Of a DNA stretch of 64,000 nt, positions 7,876 through 16,268 are shown one piece after another. A program made the position numbers and the translations under genes. The stretch lies in contig QOUV01000005.1 in assembly GCA_003862155.1 (NCBI GenBank), forward strand, positions 86,497-150,496, in the 5' to 3' direction. A model generated the notes under the pieces. The model did no database searches. It was not told the origin of the DNA and saw nothing but the letters and a program-made list of their open reading frames with translations. Position 1 is the first letter of the stretch; every line of letters starts with the position of its first letter. The DNA comes from Lachnospiraceae bacterium. Its GTDB lineage: Bacteria; Bacillota; Clostridia; Lachnospirales; Lachnospiraceae.

Positions 7876-8676
7876 TCAGAAAATAATATGCAGCACAATG
7901 ACCACCGCAAACGCCCCGAAGATATAAAAATACCCCATCACATCCCGCCTTCTATAGTGCAGCGGCTTCATACTTGTCCTTCCCTCACCGCCATGATAGC
8001 ACCTCGCCTCCATCGCGAGAGCCAGGTCATTGGCACGGCGGAAAGCCGAAACGAAGAGCGGCACGAGCAGAGGCACCATGGCCTTCGCCTTATTAACAAT
8101 GCCTTTGCCGTCAAATGACGCACCGCGGGCCATCTGAGCCTTCATGATCTTATCGGTCTCATCATTTAAGATCGGGATGAAGCGGAGCGCGATAGACATC
8201 ATCATCGCGATCTCGTGCACCGGCACATGAATATAGTTGAGCGCCCGAAGCCCGGTCTCAAGACCATCCGTCAGCTGGTTAGGTGTCGTCGTAAGAGTCA
8301 TTATCGAAGTGCCGATGATCAGGTAGATCATGCGCACGAGCATAAGAATTGCGGCGCGGACACCCTGGATCGTAATCTGAACCTTTCCCCATTTTACGAT
8401 GGCGTCACCCGGAGTCAGGAACAGGTTGAAAAGGCCACAGATCAAAAGCAGGATAATTATCGACTTGAGGCCGCGCACCATAAAAGAAAACGGCACTTTT
8501 GAGAGCGCTATAATAGCGAACAGGCAGACAGTCAGGAAAATAAACCCGATCGGATCATCTGCAACAAATATACTTATTATGAAAAAAAGTGTGGCGACCA
8601 GTTTTACCCTCGGATCGAGCCTGTGAATGACCGAATCTACCTGGTAATACTGACCTAAAGTAATATCCTTTAACAT
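7876..8676 (-). CDS. ecfT: ECF transporter transmembrane component EcfT
   Basis: EcfT is the membrane scaffold of energy-coupling-factor vitamin transporters and couples the ATPases to the substrate-binding S component. The 266-residue protein has about five to six membrane segments and two ARG-type coupling motifs, AQMARGAS and AMEARCYHG, which contact the ATPases. It starts six bases after the ATPase gene, so the two are one operon. In many Firmicutes truA follows ecfT; here truA is at 17395, with ldh. The S component at 20375 is a possible partner of this module. Confidence 0.95.
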   Translation of the reverse strand: MLKDITLGQYYQVDSVIHRLDPRVKLVATLFFIISIFVADDPIGFIFLTVCLFAIIALSKVPFSFMVRGLKSIIILLLICGLFNLFLTPGDAIVKWGKVQITIQGVRAAILMLVRMIYLIIGTSIMTLTTTPNQLTDGLETGLRALNYIHVPVHEIAMMMSIALRFIPILNDETDKIMKAQMARGASFDGKGIVNKAKAMVPLLVPLFVSAFRRANDLALAMEARCYHGGEGRTSMKPLHYRRRDVMGYFYIFGAFAVVIVLHIIF

Positions 8677-8682
8677 AATCTA

Positions 8683-10446
8683 TTATCCAAATACCCGAAG
8701 AATCTCTTCTCTTGCTTCCTCTACCGTAACAGCGTGTTCATCGACCGGGTAGCCCTTTTTGTGCAGGTCATGGAGCAGGTAAGTCACTGAAGGAACTGCG
8801 AGTCCCAGAGACTCGAGCTCACTTACATGTGAAAATACCTCACGCGGCGTGCCGTCAAATACCGGGTGCCCGCTGTCGATAACGATCGTCCTGTCTACAT
8901 ACTCCGCGACATCTTCCATGCTGTGTGAGACGAGGATTACAGTCTCTCCCGATTTGTCGTGCATCTCCTTTATAAGGCCAAGTATCTCGTCGCGTCCCGC
9001 AGGATCGAGTCCCGCTGTAGGTTCGTCTAAGATTATGACCTGCGGCCTCATCGCGATAACTCCGGCGATAGCAGCTCTTCTCTTCTGTCCGCCTGAGAGC
9101 TCAAACGGAGAAGCGTCGAAAGAGTCCTCAGGAAAGTGGACTTTTTTTAAAGCCTCATAGGCTCTGAGCCCAGCTTCCTTGTCATCGAGCCCCATATTTT
9201 TCGGGCCAAATTTCACATCGTTTAAGACTGTCGTCTCGAAAAGCTGGTGCTCAGGATACTGGAAGACCATTCCAACACTGGTGCGCAGAGCCTTCTTGTC
9301 GAAGTCTTTTTCAGAAATATCTCTCCCGTTAAAATATACGTGGCCGCCGGTCACGGGAATAAGCCCGTTAAGAGTCTGGATAAGCGTCGATTTACCGCTT
9401 CCAGTGTGGCCGATGATTCCAATGAAATCGCCCTTATTGATCTGGAGAGAGACGTCATTCAGTGCGTGTGTCTCTGTGCCTCCGTCCTTATAAGTAACTG
9501 AAACATGGTCGAGGATCAGGACCGCGTCCTCAGGCGACTTTTCTGCCTTTTTTTCCTCGTGGGAAGGTGTCATTTCAGGCGCGCCGGACGGAGCTTTTAT
9601 ACGTGAAAGTGAATCCTCAAGCTCAGGTCGCGTCAGGACGCCATCCGGCAGGTCCATTCCGTCTTCCTTTAACCTGAAAGCGAGGTCAGTGACCTGAGGC
9701 ACCGTAAGATGGTAGCTTTTTAAGATATTTACCTGAGAAAAAATTTCCCGCGGCGTTCCCTGCATGACGACCCTGCCGTGATCCATCACAAAAACGCGGT
9801 CAGAGTAGACGACTTCCTCCATGTAATGCGTAATCAGGATAATCGTTACGCCCTTCTTTTTATTCAGTTCCCTGGCCGTATCTATAACTTCCCTGCGGCC
9901 ATCGGGATCGAGCATGGCTGTAGGCTCATCGAGTATAATGCACTTCGGCTCCATCGCCATGACTCCGGCGATAGCGACACGCTGCTTCTGCCCGCCTGAA
10001 AGACGGTTCGGGGATTTTTTACGGTATTCCCACATGCCGACGCCTTTTAAAGCCTTCTCTGCTCTCTCCCAGATCTCATCGGTCGGAACGCCGATATTTT
10101 CAGGGCCAAAACCCACATCCTCCTCGACTACCGAGGCAATGATCTGGTTGTCCGGGTTCTGAAAGACCATACCGGCCTCTTTTCGGACAGGCAGCTCATT
10201 TGCGGGGTCTTTTGTATCTTTGCCGTCGACAATGACCGTCCCCTCGGTCGGGATAAGAAGCGCATTGATATGCTTTGCAAGAGTCGACTTTCCGGAACCG
10301 TTGTGCCCGAGGATCGAAATAAACTGTCCCGGCTCAACATCGAGATTCACATGGTCGACTGCCGTATCGATCGATTCGACATTGCCTTCCTCGTCTCTTC
10401 TATAGTACTCGTATACGAGGTCTTTTGTCTGAATAACAGGTTTCAA
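8683..10446 (-). CDS. ECF transporter ATPase, EcfA1-EcfA2 fusion
   Basis: The 587-residue protein carries two complete ABC ATPase domains in one chain. Domain 1 has Walker A GHNGSGKST (around residue 50), signature LSGGQKQR and Walker B CIILDEPTAMLDP. Domain 2 has GHTGSGKST (around 345), LSGGQKRR and VIILDEPTAGLDP. A charged linker of about 50 residues with SHEEKKAEKS joins them. Both catalytic sites look intact. Most Firmicutes encode EcfA1 and EcfA2 as separate genes; fusions are known in Lachnospiraceae-type genomes. The start is TTG at 10446, with AAAGG seven bases upstream. The cytoplasmic ATPase pairs with EcfT, encoded immediately downstream. Confidence 0.95.
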   Translation of the reverse strand: MKPVIQTKDLVYEYYRRDEEGNVESIDTAVDHVNLDVEPGQFISILGHNGSGKSTLAKHINALLIPTEGTVIVDGKDTKDPANELPVRKEAGMVFQNPDNQIIASVVEEDVGFGPENIGVPTDEIWERAEKALKGVGMWEYRKKSPNRLSGGQKQRVAIAGVMAMEPKCIILDEPTAMLDPDGRREVIDTARELNKKKGVTIILITHYMEEVVYSDRVFVMDHGRVVMQGTPREIFSQVNILKSYHLTVPQVTDLAFRLKEDGMDLPDGVLTRPELEDSLSRIKAPSGAPEMTPSHEEKKAEKSPEDAVLILDHVSVTYKDGGTETHALNDVSLQINKGDFIGIIGHTGSGKSTLIQTLNGLIPVTGGHVYFNGRDISEKDFDKKALRTSVGMVFQYPEHQLFETTVLNDVKFGPKNMGLDDKEAGLRAYEALKKVHFPEDSFDASPFELSGGQKRRAAIAGVIAMRPQVIILDEPTAGLDPAGRDEILGLIKEMHDKSGETVILVSHSMEDVAEYVDRTIVIDSGHPVFDGTPREVFSHVSELESLGLAVPSVTYLLHDLHKKGYPVDEHAVTVEEAREEILRVFG

Positions 10447-10461
10447 AATATGCCTTTCCCG

Positions 10462-11625
10462 TCACTTCGCAAGTGACTTGATGAACTTCTCAATACGATT
10501 CAGGGCAATCTTTAAATTTTCCATGGAATATGCATAGGAAATACGGATAAAGCCCTCTCCACAGTCTCCGAATGCAGTTCCCGGGACGACTGCTACTTTT
10601 TCGGTATTAAGCAGCGCTGTCGCAAATTCGTCCGAACTCATTCCGGTGCTCTTTATAGATGGGAACACGTAAAATGCGCCGTAAGGCTCAAAACAGGAAA
10701 GTCCCATGTCGCGGAGGCGCTCGAGCACATAGATGCGTCGCTCGTTGTACTGCATCTTCATATCTTCGACCTCGCGGTCGCAGTGCTTTACAGCCTCAAT
10801 ACCTGCATACTGCGAAGTAGTCGGCGCACACATTATCGCAAACTGGTGGATCTTTAGCATCTGCTTTAAAATAGGCGCCGGAGCGCAGGCGTATCCAAGC
10901 CTCCAGCCTGTCATAGCGAATGCCTTTGAAAATCCGTTGATATAAACTGTCCTCTCCTTCATTCCCGGAAGAGAGGCAATAGACACGTGATCTGTCTGAT
11001 ATGTGAGTTCAGAGTAGATCTCATCTGTCATCACATAGATATCGTGTTCTCTGATCACCTCGGCAATGGCCTCGAGATCCTCCCTCTCCATAATGGCGCC
11101 AGTCGGGTTGTTCGGGAACGGAAGGATAAGCACCTTAGTCTTCGGCGTGATCGCATTCTCAAGCTCGCGCGCTGTAAGGCGGAACTCGTCAGACTCCTTT
11201 AAATTGATGATGACGGGAACTCCGTTCGCAAGAATAGTGCAGGGCTCGTATGAGACGTACGATGGCTGCGGGATAATGACCTCGTCGCCAGGGTCTAACA
11301 TGGCGCGAAGTCCGATATCAATGGCCTCGCTTCCACCGACAGTCATCATCATCTCAGTCTTTGGATCGTAGTGCAGGTCATATTTTCTGTCGAGATAATC
11401 TGACAGAGCGATCTTCAAGTCCATGAGGCCGGCGTTCGATGTGTAAAAAGTCCTGCCCTGTTCAAGTGAATAGATGGCCTCGTCCCTTATCCTCCACGGC
11501 GTCTCAAAATCCGGCTCGCCGACGCCCAGGGAAATGGCGTCGTCCATCGTATTTACAATGTCGAAAAATTTTCTAATGCCCGAGGGCTTTATCTTTGAGA
11601 TTTTATCGCTGACGGGATTTTTCAT
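10462..11625 (-). CDS. Class I/II PLP-dependent aminotransferase (PatA/AspC-like)
   Basis: The 387-residue fold-type I aminotransferase has the PLP lysine in NGFSKAFAMTGWRLGYA, the conserved FPNNPTGA and MTDEIYSEL motifs, and the C-terminal arginine region GEGFIRISYA. It resembles the group that includes aromatic, aspartate and N-acetyl-diaminopimelate-type aminotransferases. The exact amino acid cannot be read from sequence. The start overlaps the stop of the Lrp-type regulator upstream by four bases (ATGA), so the two are translationally coupled and the regulator probably responds to the aminotransferase's amino acid. The ECF ATPase follows after 15 bases. Confidence 0.9.
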   Translation of the reverse strand: MKNPVSDKISKIKPSGIRKFFDIVNTMDDAISLGVGEPDFETPWRIRDEAIYSLEQGRTFYTSNAGLMDLKIALSDYLDRKYDLHYDPKTEMMMTVGGSEAIDIGLRAMLDPGDEVIIPQPSYVSYEPCTILANGVPVIINLKESDEFRLTARELENAITPKTKVLILPFPNNPTGAIMEREDLEAIAEVIREHDIYVMTDEIYSELTYQTDHVSIASLPGMKERTVYINGFSKAFAMTGWRLGYACAPAPILKQMLKIHQFAIMCAPTTSQYAGIEAVKHCDREVEDMKMQYNERRIYVLERLRDMGLSCFEPYGAFYVFPSIKSTGMSSDEFATALLNTEKVAVVPGTAFGDCGEGFIRISYAYSMENLKIALNRIEKFIKSLAK

Positions 11626-12104
11626 GAAAGCTCCACCCTTTCATCCTTCTTGTGCTCATCGACCATGATAGTTCCGTGGTCCTTGTATTTCTCAAGGATA
11701 AAATTGGTCTTGGTCGAAAGAACTGAGTCGAGTGTCGAAAGCTTCTCAGAAACGAAGCTTGAAACCTCACGGAGAGTCTTTCCCTCGACAGTTACCATCA
11801 GATCGAATCCACCGGAAATAAGGTAAACCGAGCTTACTTCAGGGTAGTTGTAAATCCTTCTGGCAACTCTGTCGAATCCCATTCCCCTCTGCGGAGTCAC
11901 ACGGACCTCGATCAAAGCTGTGACCTTCTCAATGCCAGCCTTATCCCAGTCTATAAGGGCCGGATAGCCGCAGATAACGTGCTTTTCTTCAAGTTCGGTG
12001 ATGTTTTTCTTTACAGCTTCCTCGTCCTCACCAGTGAGCATTGCGAGCTCCTTGGTGTCAATCTTTGAATTTTTCTCTATAATATTAAGAATCTTTTCCT
12101 GCAT
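11622..12104 (-). CDS. Lrp/AsnC family transcriptional regulator
   Basis: The 160-residue protein has an N-terminal winged helix (IIEKNSKIDTKELAMLTGEDEEAVKKNI) and a C-terminal RAM/AsnC effector domain with VTALIEVRVTPQRGMGFDRVARRI and the VYLISGGFDLMVTVEG strand pair. Such proteins form octamers or dimers that bind amino acids and regulate amino-acid metabolism. It is the first gene of a minus-strand run with the aminotransferase (4-base overlap) and probably the ECF genes. GGAGA lies before the ATG. Confidence 0.93.
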   Translation of the reverse strand: MQEKILNIIEKNSKIDTKELAMLTGEDEEAVKKNITELEEKHVICGYPALIDWDKAGIEKVTALIEVRVTPQRGMGFDRVARRIYNYPEVSSVYLISGGFDLMVTVEGKTLREVSSFVSEKLSTLDSVLSTKTNFILEKYKDHGTIMVDEHKKDERVELS

Positions 12105-12126
12105 GATGTCTCCTAATCTAATACTT

Positions 12127-13152
12127 TTAACCCAAAACTTTGTGAAATTCGTCAGCGGCTGGCGGCTTTAAATATCTCGTCTGTCCGTCGTAGTGGACGA
12201 CTCTCTGATTCGTGTCGTCACAGGAGCCGATCACTGCGGCATGAATTTCCTCTTGTTCAAGAGCCGTGACAACTTTCGAGCCATTCGGCGCCGCTATGAG
12301 CATTGAACCACTTGAAATAAGACAGTACGGATCAATTTTAAAATAGTCGCAGATCTCAACTGTCTCCTGTCTCAAAGGAATTTTCTCGATGTCCACAGAA
12401 AGACCGACTCCCGAGGCTTCGCCCATCTCCCAGAGTGCCCCGAAGATACCTCCTTCTGTGACATCGTGCATCGCGGCAGCTCCCGCCCCCGCCGCAATAA
12501 GTCCGTCCTTTACGACAGAAAGCATCGTATTAAAATGTATCGCGTTATCTATAAAATCTTCAGGAAATTTCTGCAGAAGCTCTTCTTTTTTCTCTGAGGC
12601 GATGATCGCAGTGCCCTCGAGTCCTTCATACTTGGTGACTACAAGGTCCATCCCAGGCTTCGCTCCGGATGTCGTTATCATGGCATCACGCTTTACTTTT
12701 CCGACTCCGGTAACAGAGAGGACCGGGCGGTTCACGACATCGGTCACCTCCGTGTGTCCGCCTATCACGGACAGATTCAGTTTCTCACAGGAGGCGTTTA
12801 CATCGCTCATAATGGTCTTCAGCTCCGCCTCATTCGACTCCTCAGGAAGCAGAACCGTAAGAAGGATTCCTATCGGCTCTGCCCCGGCGCTGGCTATATC
12901 ATTTGCAGTGATATCGACCGCAAGATGCCCTATGTCTATAGCAGTCCCTGTGATCGGGTCAGTAGACATCACGAGGACTTCATCCGGCTCACAGAGAACT
13001 GCGCCACAGTCCTCGCCTACGCCGCTGCCCAGAATGACCTCGTCTCTTTTTACTCTAAGCGGAGCTATTACCGACCGCTTTAATATTTTTTCAGGAATTT
13101 TGCCCGGTTTTAGTATTGTTGCTTGCTGCAGGCTTAGTGTTTTTGTTCCCAT
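12127..13152 (-). CDS. AIR synthase-related protein (HypE/ThiL-like fold)
   Basis: The 341-residue protein has the two-domain AIR synthase fold. It contains GSGVGEDCGAV, a STDPITG strand, the signature HLAVDITANDIASAGAEPIGILLTVLLP, and MHDVTEGGIFGALWEM in the C-terminal half. It lacks the PRIC tail of true HypE, which is present in the protein at 36093, so its substrate is unknown. The frame extends upstream to 13329, but that part is low-complexity sequence overlapping the VanW gene. I place the start at the ATG at 13152, giving an overlap of about 60 bases with that gene. AAGGA lies only a few bases before it, so the start is uncertain. Confidence 0.85.
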   Translation of the reverse strand: MGTKTLSLQQATILKPGKIPEKILKRSVIAPLRVKRDEVILGSGVGEDCGAVLCEPDEVLVMSTDPITGTAIDIGHLAVDITANDIASAGAEPIGILLTVLLPEESNEAELKTIMSDVNASCEKLNLSVIGGHTEVTDVVNRPVLSVTGVGKVKRDAMITTSGAKPGMDLVVTKYEGLEGTAIIASEKKEELLQKFPEDFIDNAIHFNTMLSVVKDGLIAAGAGAAAMHDVTEGGIFGALWEMGEASGVGLSVDIEKIPLRQETVEICDYFKIDPYCLISSGSMLIAAPNGSKVVTALEQEEIHAAVIGSCDDTNQRVVHYDGQTRYLKPPAADEFHKVLG

Positions 13153-14755
13153 TATCCTTAGAATTCTGATTGCTGGCGCTTGAATCACCTGTGCTCTTCT
13201 GTGTAGCGTTCTGACTGTCTGCGCCCTGCTTATCCGTGTTCTTGCTGTCAGCGTTTTTACTATCGGTGTTCTTATCGCCGCTGTCTGTGTCCTTGCTGTC
13301 AGTATCGTCTGTGTCCTGTTTGCCGGCATCCTTCCACTGCGCCGCCGCAGCTTTTACAGTGTCGATATTTCCGGAAGCTATAGCCGCCTTCATTGCTGAA
13401 ACGGCATCCGCCGAGTCAGACATGGTCCCGACAGTGTACTGTTCATCCGTCGCTGCATATCTCGAATTGTTAAAGACCGTGCGGCTCTCTTCTTTGCCGT
13501 TTACCTTTACGATCTTCCAGAGGCGGGCCTTAAGGCCATCTTTTCCATCAGATGTCTTCGTTACTGTGCCGACAGGCTGTGAAGGGTCTGCTGTGATCTT
13601 TGTCTTCTTCGGTATGGTATCAAGCCTTTCAGTCTGAAACTCTACCGTCCTCGACGGGTCGCGCGTCTCCTTACCGTATACCGTAAACGTTATGACGCCG
13701 CCACTCGCGATCCCCTCAATATAGACAGGGTACTTCGTGCTGTTCTGGAACTTGAAATCCTTATAAAATCCGGCGATCGCTGCGTCATCTGAAGGTTCTA
13801 CATAGTGGACCATCATGGAGTGCGCCGATCTCTCGAGGACTTTAAGCTCAGACCTTATGACCGCATTGTAAAGTGTGGTCGACACCTGACAGATACCGCC
13901 ACCGTAGGTGTCTACCGTCGTGCCATTCTCATAGGAAGGAGCTGGAGCGTAACCGTTCTCGGCAGTCATAGGATTCAGGGCCTTTGCGACTGAAAACTTG
14001 TCTCCCGGATAGAGGATCGTTCCATTTATCTTCGAAGCACCGTTCCTTACATTCTGCGCCCTCGCACTTGTCGAGGTGGCAAAACTCGTCGAGAACTTTC
14101 CTAAGACATCTTTCACCTTAGAAAGCTCCTCCTTGGTACCTTTCGGCTTCTTTGTCTTCGTGACAAGCTTTACAGTATCGGTCTTGTCGTATTTTCCCGA
14201 AGAGACATAGTTCATAACGGCCGCAACCGATGCGTCCATATCGAGCCTGTGTCCTGCTTTTCCCGCTACATATGAAAATTCACCGTTTTCTCTCTTCAGT
14301 GAACCGTCGACAGGTTCTGTAACAAGCTTACATTCATTTTTCTTTAAAAAATCCCTGATCTTCGACTCATCGGCCTTCGTCGAGAGTGACAGGCACTTTT
14401 TCTCCCCTGCTTCTATATCCTTAACGGATTTGTATCTCTCGATCAGATTGCCTTTCCTGCCGTACTTTATCGCCGATTCGACCGAATCGCCCGAGTCCGC
14501 GGAAAATCCAAGGTCTGAAGCGCTGACAGTGATCTTTTGATCCTCTGTCGCAAGTGTGATCTGCTTCTTAGCAGCCTCGGCCACGTATTCACTGATCGCA
14601 TTCTCGGCTTCCTTCGATGTCATCCCCGAGACATCGACTTTGCCGATCTCTACATTATCTGCTATTCTGCTTTCTGCTTTCGCGTCATGAGCCCCAAACA
14701 ATGAAACAGCGAAAAGCGCCCCCGCTGTCAACCCCATTGCCATAAACTTTTTCAT
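13091..14755 (-). CDS. VanW family cell-wall protein with peptidoglycan-binding region
   Basis: The 554-residue protein has a signal peptide (basic start, hydrophobic core to about residue 27, cut near HDAKAES). Two repeats of the PG_binding_4 type follow at about 35-210. The VanW domain, marked by YGGGICQVSTTLYNAVIRSEL, covers about 220-360, and a G5-like segment follows. The last 75 residues are a low-complexity Asp/Asn/Lys/Ser tail (TDSKDTDSGDKNTDSKNAD), which may be an extended linker at the surface. VanW-type proteins are exported and tied to the cell wall, but their reaction is unknown. A 35-residue membrane peptide gene precedes it by 23 bases. Confidence 0.9.
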   Translation of the reverse strand: MKKFMAMGLTAGALFAVSLFGAHDAKAESRIADNVEIGKVDVSGMTSKEAENAISEYVAEAAKKQITLATEDQKITVSASDLGFSADSGDSVESAIKYGRKGNLIERYKSVKDIEAGEKKCLSLSTKADESKIRDFLKKNECKLVTEPVDGSLKRENGEFSYVAGKAGHRLDMDASVAAVMNYVSSGKYDKTDTVKLVTKTKKPKGTKEELSKVKDVLGKFSTSFATSTSARAQNVRNGASKINGTILYPGDKFSVAKALNPMTAENGYAPAPSYENGTTVDTYGGGICQVSTTLYNAVIRSELKVLERSAHSMMVHYVEPSDDAAIAGFYKDFKFQNSTKYPVYIEGIASGGVITFTVYGKETRDPSRTVEFQTERLDTIPKKTKITADPSQPVGTVTKTSDGKDGLKARLWKIVKVNGKEESRTVFNNSRYAATDEQYTVGTMSDSADAVSAMKAAIASGNIDTVKAAAAQWKDAGKQDTDDTDSKDTDSGDKNTDSKNADSKNTDKQGADSQNATQKSTGDSSASNQNSKDNGNKNTKPAASNNTKTGQNS

Positions 14756-14778
14756 GTAAAATCACCCGAAAAGTGTTA

Positions 14779-14886
14779 TCATACCTGTGGGGTCATCGCC
14801 GCAATAAGAGTGATGACCATGGTTCCTACGAGGACAGCGGCAATGATGCCTGCCAGTATCCTCGAACGTTTCTGACGTTTACGCAT
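14779..14886 (-). CDS. 35-residue single-pass membrane peptide
   Basis: A short frame reads MRKRQKRSRILAGIIAAVL then GTMVITLIAAMTPQV and stops at 14779. Its basic head and one hydrophobic helix make it a plausible membrane microprotein or inefficient signal anchor. AAGGAG lies six bases before the ATG, as good a ribosome site as any in the window, and the VanW gene starts 23 bases after its stop. I infer co-transcription and perhaps translational coupling. I do not know a named family. Confidence 0.7.
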   Translation of the reverse strand: MRKRQKRSRILAGIIAAVLVGTMVITLIAAMTPQV

Positions 14887-14914
14887 AGATTCTCCTTATT
14901 AGAAAGACTGACAA

Positions 14915-15523
14915 ATGATACTAACAATTATATTTATCGCACTCGTTCTCTGGCTCACATTCGCAATCAGGCACTCCCGCAAAAAAAGTGAATCCACCTG
15001 GAAGAGCTACTACGACCGTGAGCGCGATGCCGACATGGCTGAAAACCGCGATATACGTAATCTACAATATATTACCATTCCATTCGAAAAATTTCCATTA
15101 AATTTTTTTGAAAATACGGATAATGAAGACTACCCGATTATAATAGATGAGCTGAAACAGCTCGGAAAGACCCGTCTTCTCAACTTAAACGGCAAGTCAA
15201 ACACCGACTTGAAGCTCGAATACGGTCCCGCAAACCTCACTGAAATGCAGGAGATCGGCGACCGCTTTTCAAGAGTCTGCGTCCTTTTAACCGACCTCGC
15301 AAAGTGCTTTCTGGAAGAGGGCAACCCCGCCGGAGCCGCCGCAGTCCTCGAATACGGCTCTGAAATAGGCAGTGACATCTCGACAAACTACACGCTTCTT
15401 GGCGAGTGCTATCAAAAGCTCGGTGAGTCAGACAAATTTGACGCACTCTGCGACCATGTAAGGTCCATGGATTTTTTGATGAGGGATGCAGTACTTAAAG
15501 AACTTTCGGACATGAAAAAATGA
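14915..15523 (+). CDS. Membrane-anchored protein of unknown function, TPR-like C-terminus
   Basis: The 202-residue protein starts with one membrane helix (ILTIIFIALVLWLTFAI) followed by a basic stop-transfer. Residues 45-90 are acidic and include RDIRNLQYITIPFEKFPLNFF. The C-terminal half is helical (LTDLAKCFLEEGNPAGAAAVLEYGSEIGSDISTNYTLLGECYQKLG), which reads as two tetratricopeptide-like repeats. It probably faces the cytoplasm. The ribosome site is weak (AGAAAG). It diverges from the VanW pair and may share its regulatory region. No specific function can be named. Confidence 0.75.
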   Translation: MILTIIFIALVLWLTFAIRHSRKKSESTWKSYYDRERDADMAENRDIRNLQYITIPFEKFPLNFFENTDNEDYPIIIDELKQLGKTRLLNLNGKSNTDLKLEYGPANLTEMQEIGDRFSRVCVLLTDLAKCFLEEGNPAGAAAVLEYGSEIGSDISTNYTLLGECYQKLGESDKFDALCDHVRSMDFLMRDAVLKELSDMKK

Positions 15524-15565
15524 GCGGCGCGATGCGCATTCCTCTTCGCTGCCTGCTCATCAATG

Positions 15566-16036
15566 ACAAAAGGAAAGAGGTACCGCCTGTCCCTCTTTCG
15601 ACAACCGGTACCTCTCTGGTTTGTTTTCGCTATATCTCTCTCTGAATGATCTGCATTTATAATATATCCCTTGCAATCAGGCATTCATTAACAAATGATA
15701 ACATTCATCGACGCGTCAAATGCTTCCACTCTCTGTTCTTATAATTCAGCCTGCACTAACTTAAACCACTGAAATGCAGACTTCAAATCCGCGTTAATAG
15801 TTTATGACCTGACAGCTCTTCTGATGTGCCAAGATTCTGCCAAAACTTCCGACCTTTTCTCTTCTCGGATCTTCTTCTCACTAATTGTAGCTCTACTTAA
15901 AGCTCATCCGGTGAGAGCTGAAATAGGTGTTTGTTTTAAAGAATTTAAAGTATCTCATACTTTTTAAAAACCTAAAGTTTTCTGCTCACCGCCTTCTATG
16001 TGCTGTGTGTATAGGAAGCTTCCTCTGTTTCTCTAT
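15566..16036 (-). ncRNA. Possible long non-coding RNA (about 470 nt)
   Basis: Between the TPR-like gene and the acyltransferase lies over 500 bases without a credible protein. On the minus strand a good promoter (TTGACA at 16071-16066, 17-base spacer, TAACAT at 16048-16043) points into the gap. A strong terminator with a T-rich tail lies at 15576-15615, with no start codon plus ribosome site between. I could not match it to RNase P, tmRNA, SRP or 6S RNA by their conserved words. Its existence is inferred from promoter plus terminator only. Confidence 0.35.
15576..15615. terminator. Ten-base-pair hairpin terminator
   Basis: AGAGGTACCG (15576-15585) pairs perfectly with CGGTACCTCT (15606-15615). 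On the minus strand it is followed by TTCCTTTTG and would end the candidate RNA. On the plus strand it could end the TPR-like gene, although the T tract there is weaker. Confidence 0.7.
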
Positions 16037-16042
16037 GTCTGT

Positions 16043-16071
16043 ATGTTAGTACAATTTTCCCGTGATGTCAA
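16043..16071 (-). promoter_or_regulatory. Promoter firing into the gene-free gap
   Basis: On the minus strand TTGACA and TAACAT are separated by 17 bases. There is no coding region downstream on that strand for about 650 bases, which supports an RNA gene. Confidence 0.5.
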
Positions 16072-16191
16072 CAGAATTTCTGATTTTTTTGATTTTTGTT
16101 GGAAGTGCACAAAAATTGTCAGTTACTTTTGTGCATGATTCCCAGCTGACTTTACAATATCTGCCTCAAAGTGCATTTTTGCATTGCCGCT

Positions 16192-16220
16192 TTGAACAAC
16201 ATGCGGATTTCGTGTATAAT
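16192..16220 (+). promoter_or_regulatory. Promoter of the acyltransferase gene
   Basis: TTGAAC (16192-16197) and a consensus TATAAT (16215-16220) are separated by 17 bases. The expected start of transcription is about 40 bases before the ATG at 16269, which also argues against the longer reading frame that opens at 16062. Confidence 0.8.
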
Positions 16221-16268
16221 ATGAATGTTACTTTTTGCAATTTAAAAGTATCTGGGAGTTGTAAAAAT

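Noticed and set aside
13153..13329. A 59-residue basic extension of the AIR synthase-like protein
   Set aside because: It is the reverse-frame image of the low-complexity tail of the VanW gene and resembles no AIR synthase.
15412..15684. A 90-codon minus-strand frame
   Set aside because: It overlaps a real plus-strand gene and a terminator, has no ribosome site and no recognisable composition.
15566..16036. T-box riboswitch, because GGTACCG occurs in the terminator stem
   Set aside because: The TGGNACCGCG T-box word is absent and no aminoacyl-tRNA synthetase or amino-acid gene follows on that strand.
16062..16268. A 69-residue N-terminal extension of the acyltransferase
   Set aside because: A consensus promoter (16192-16220) lies inside it and the family start is at MAKRRSD.
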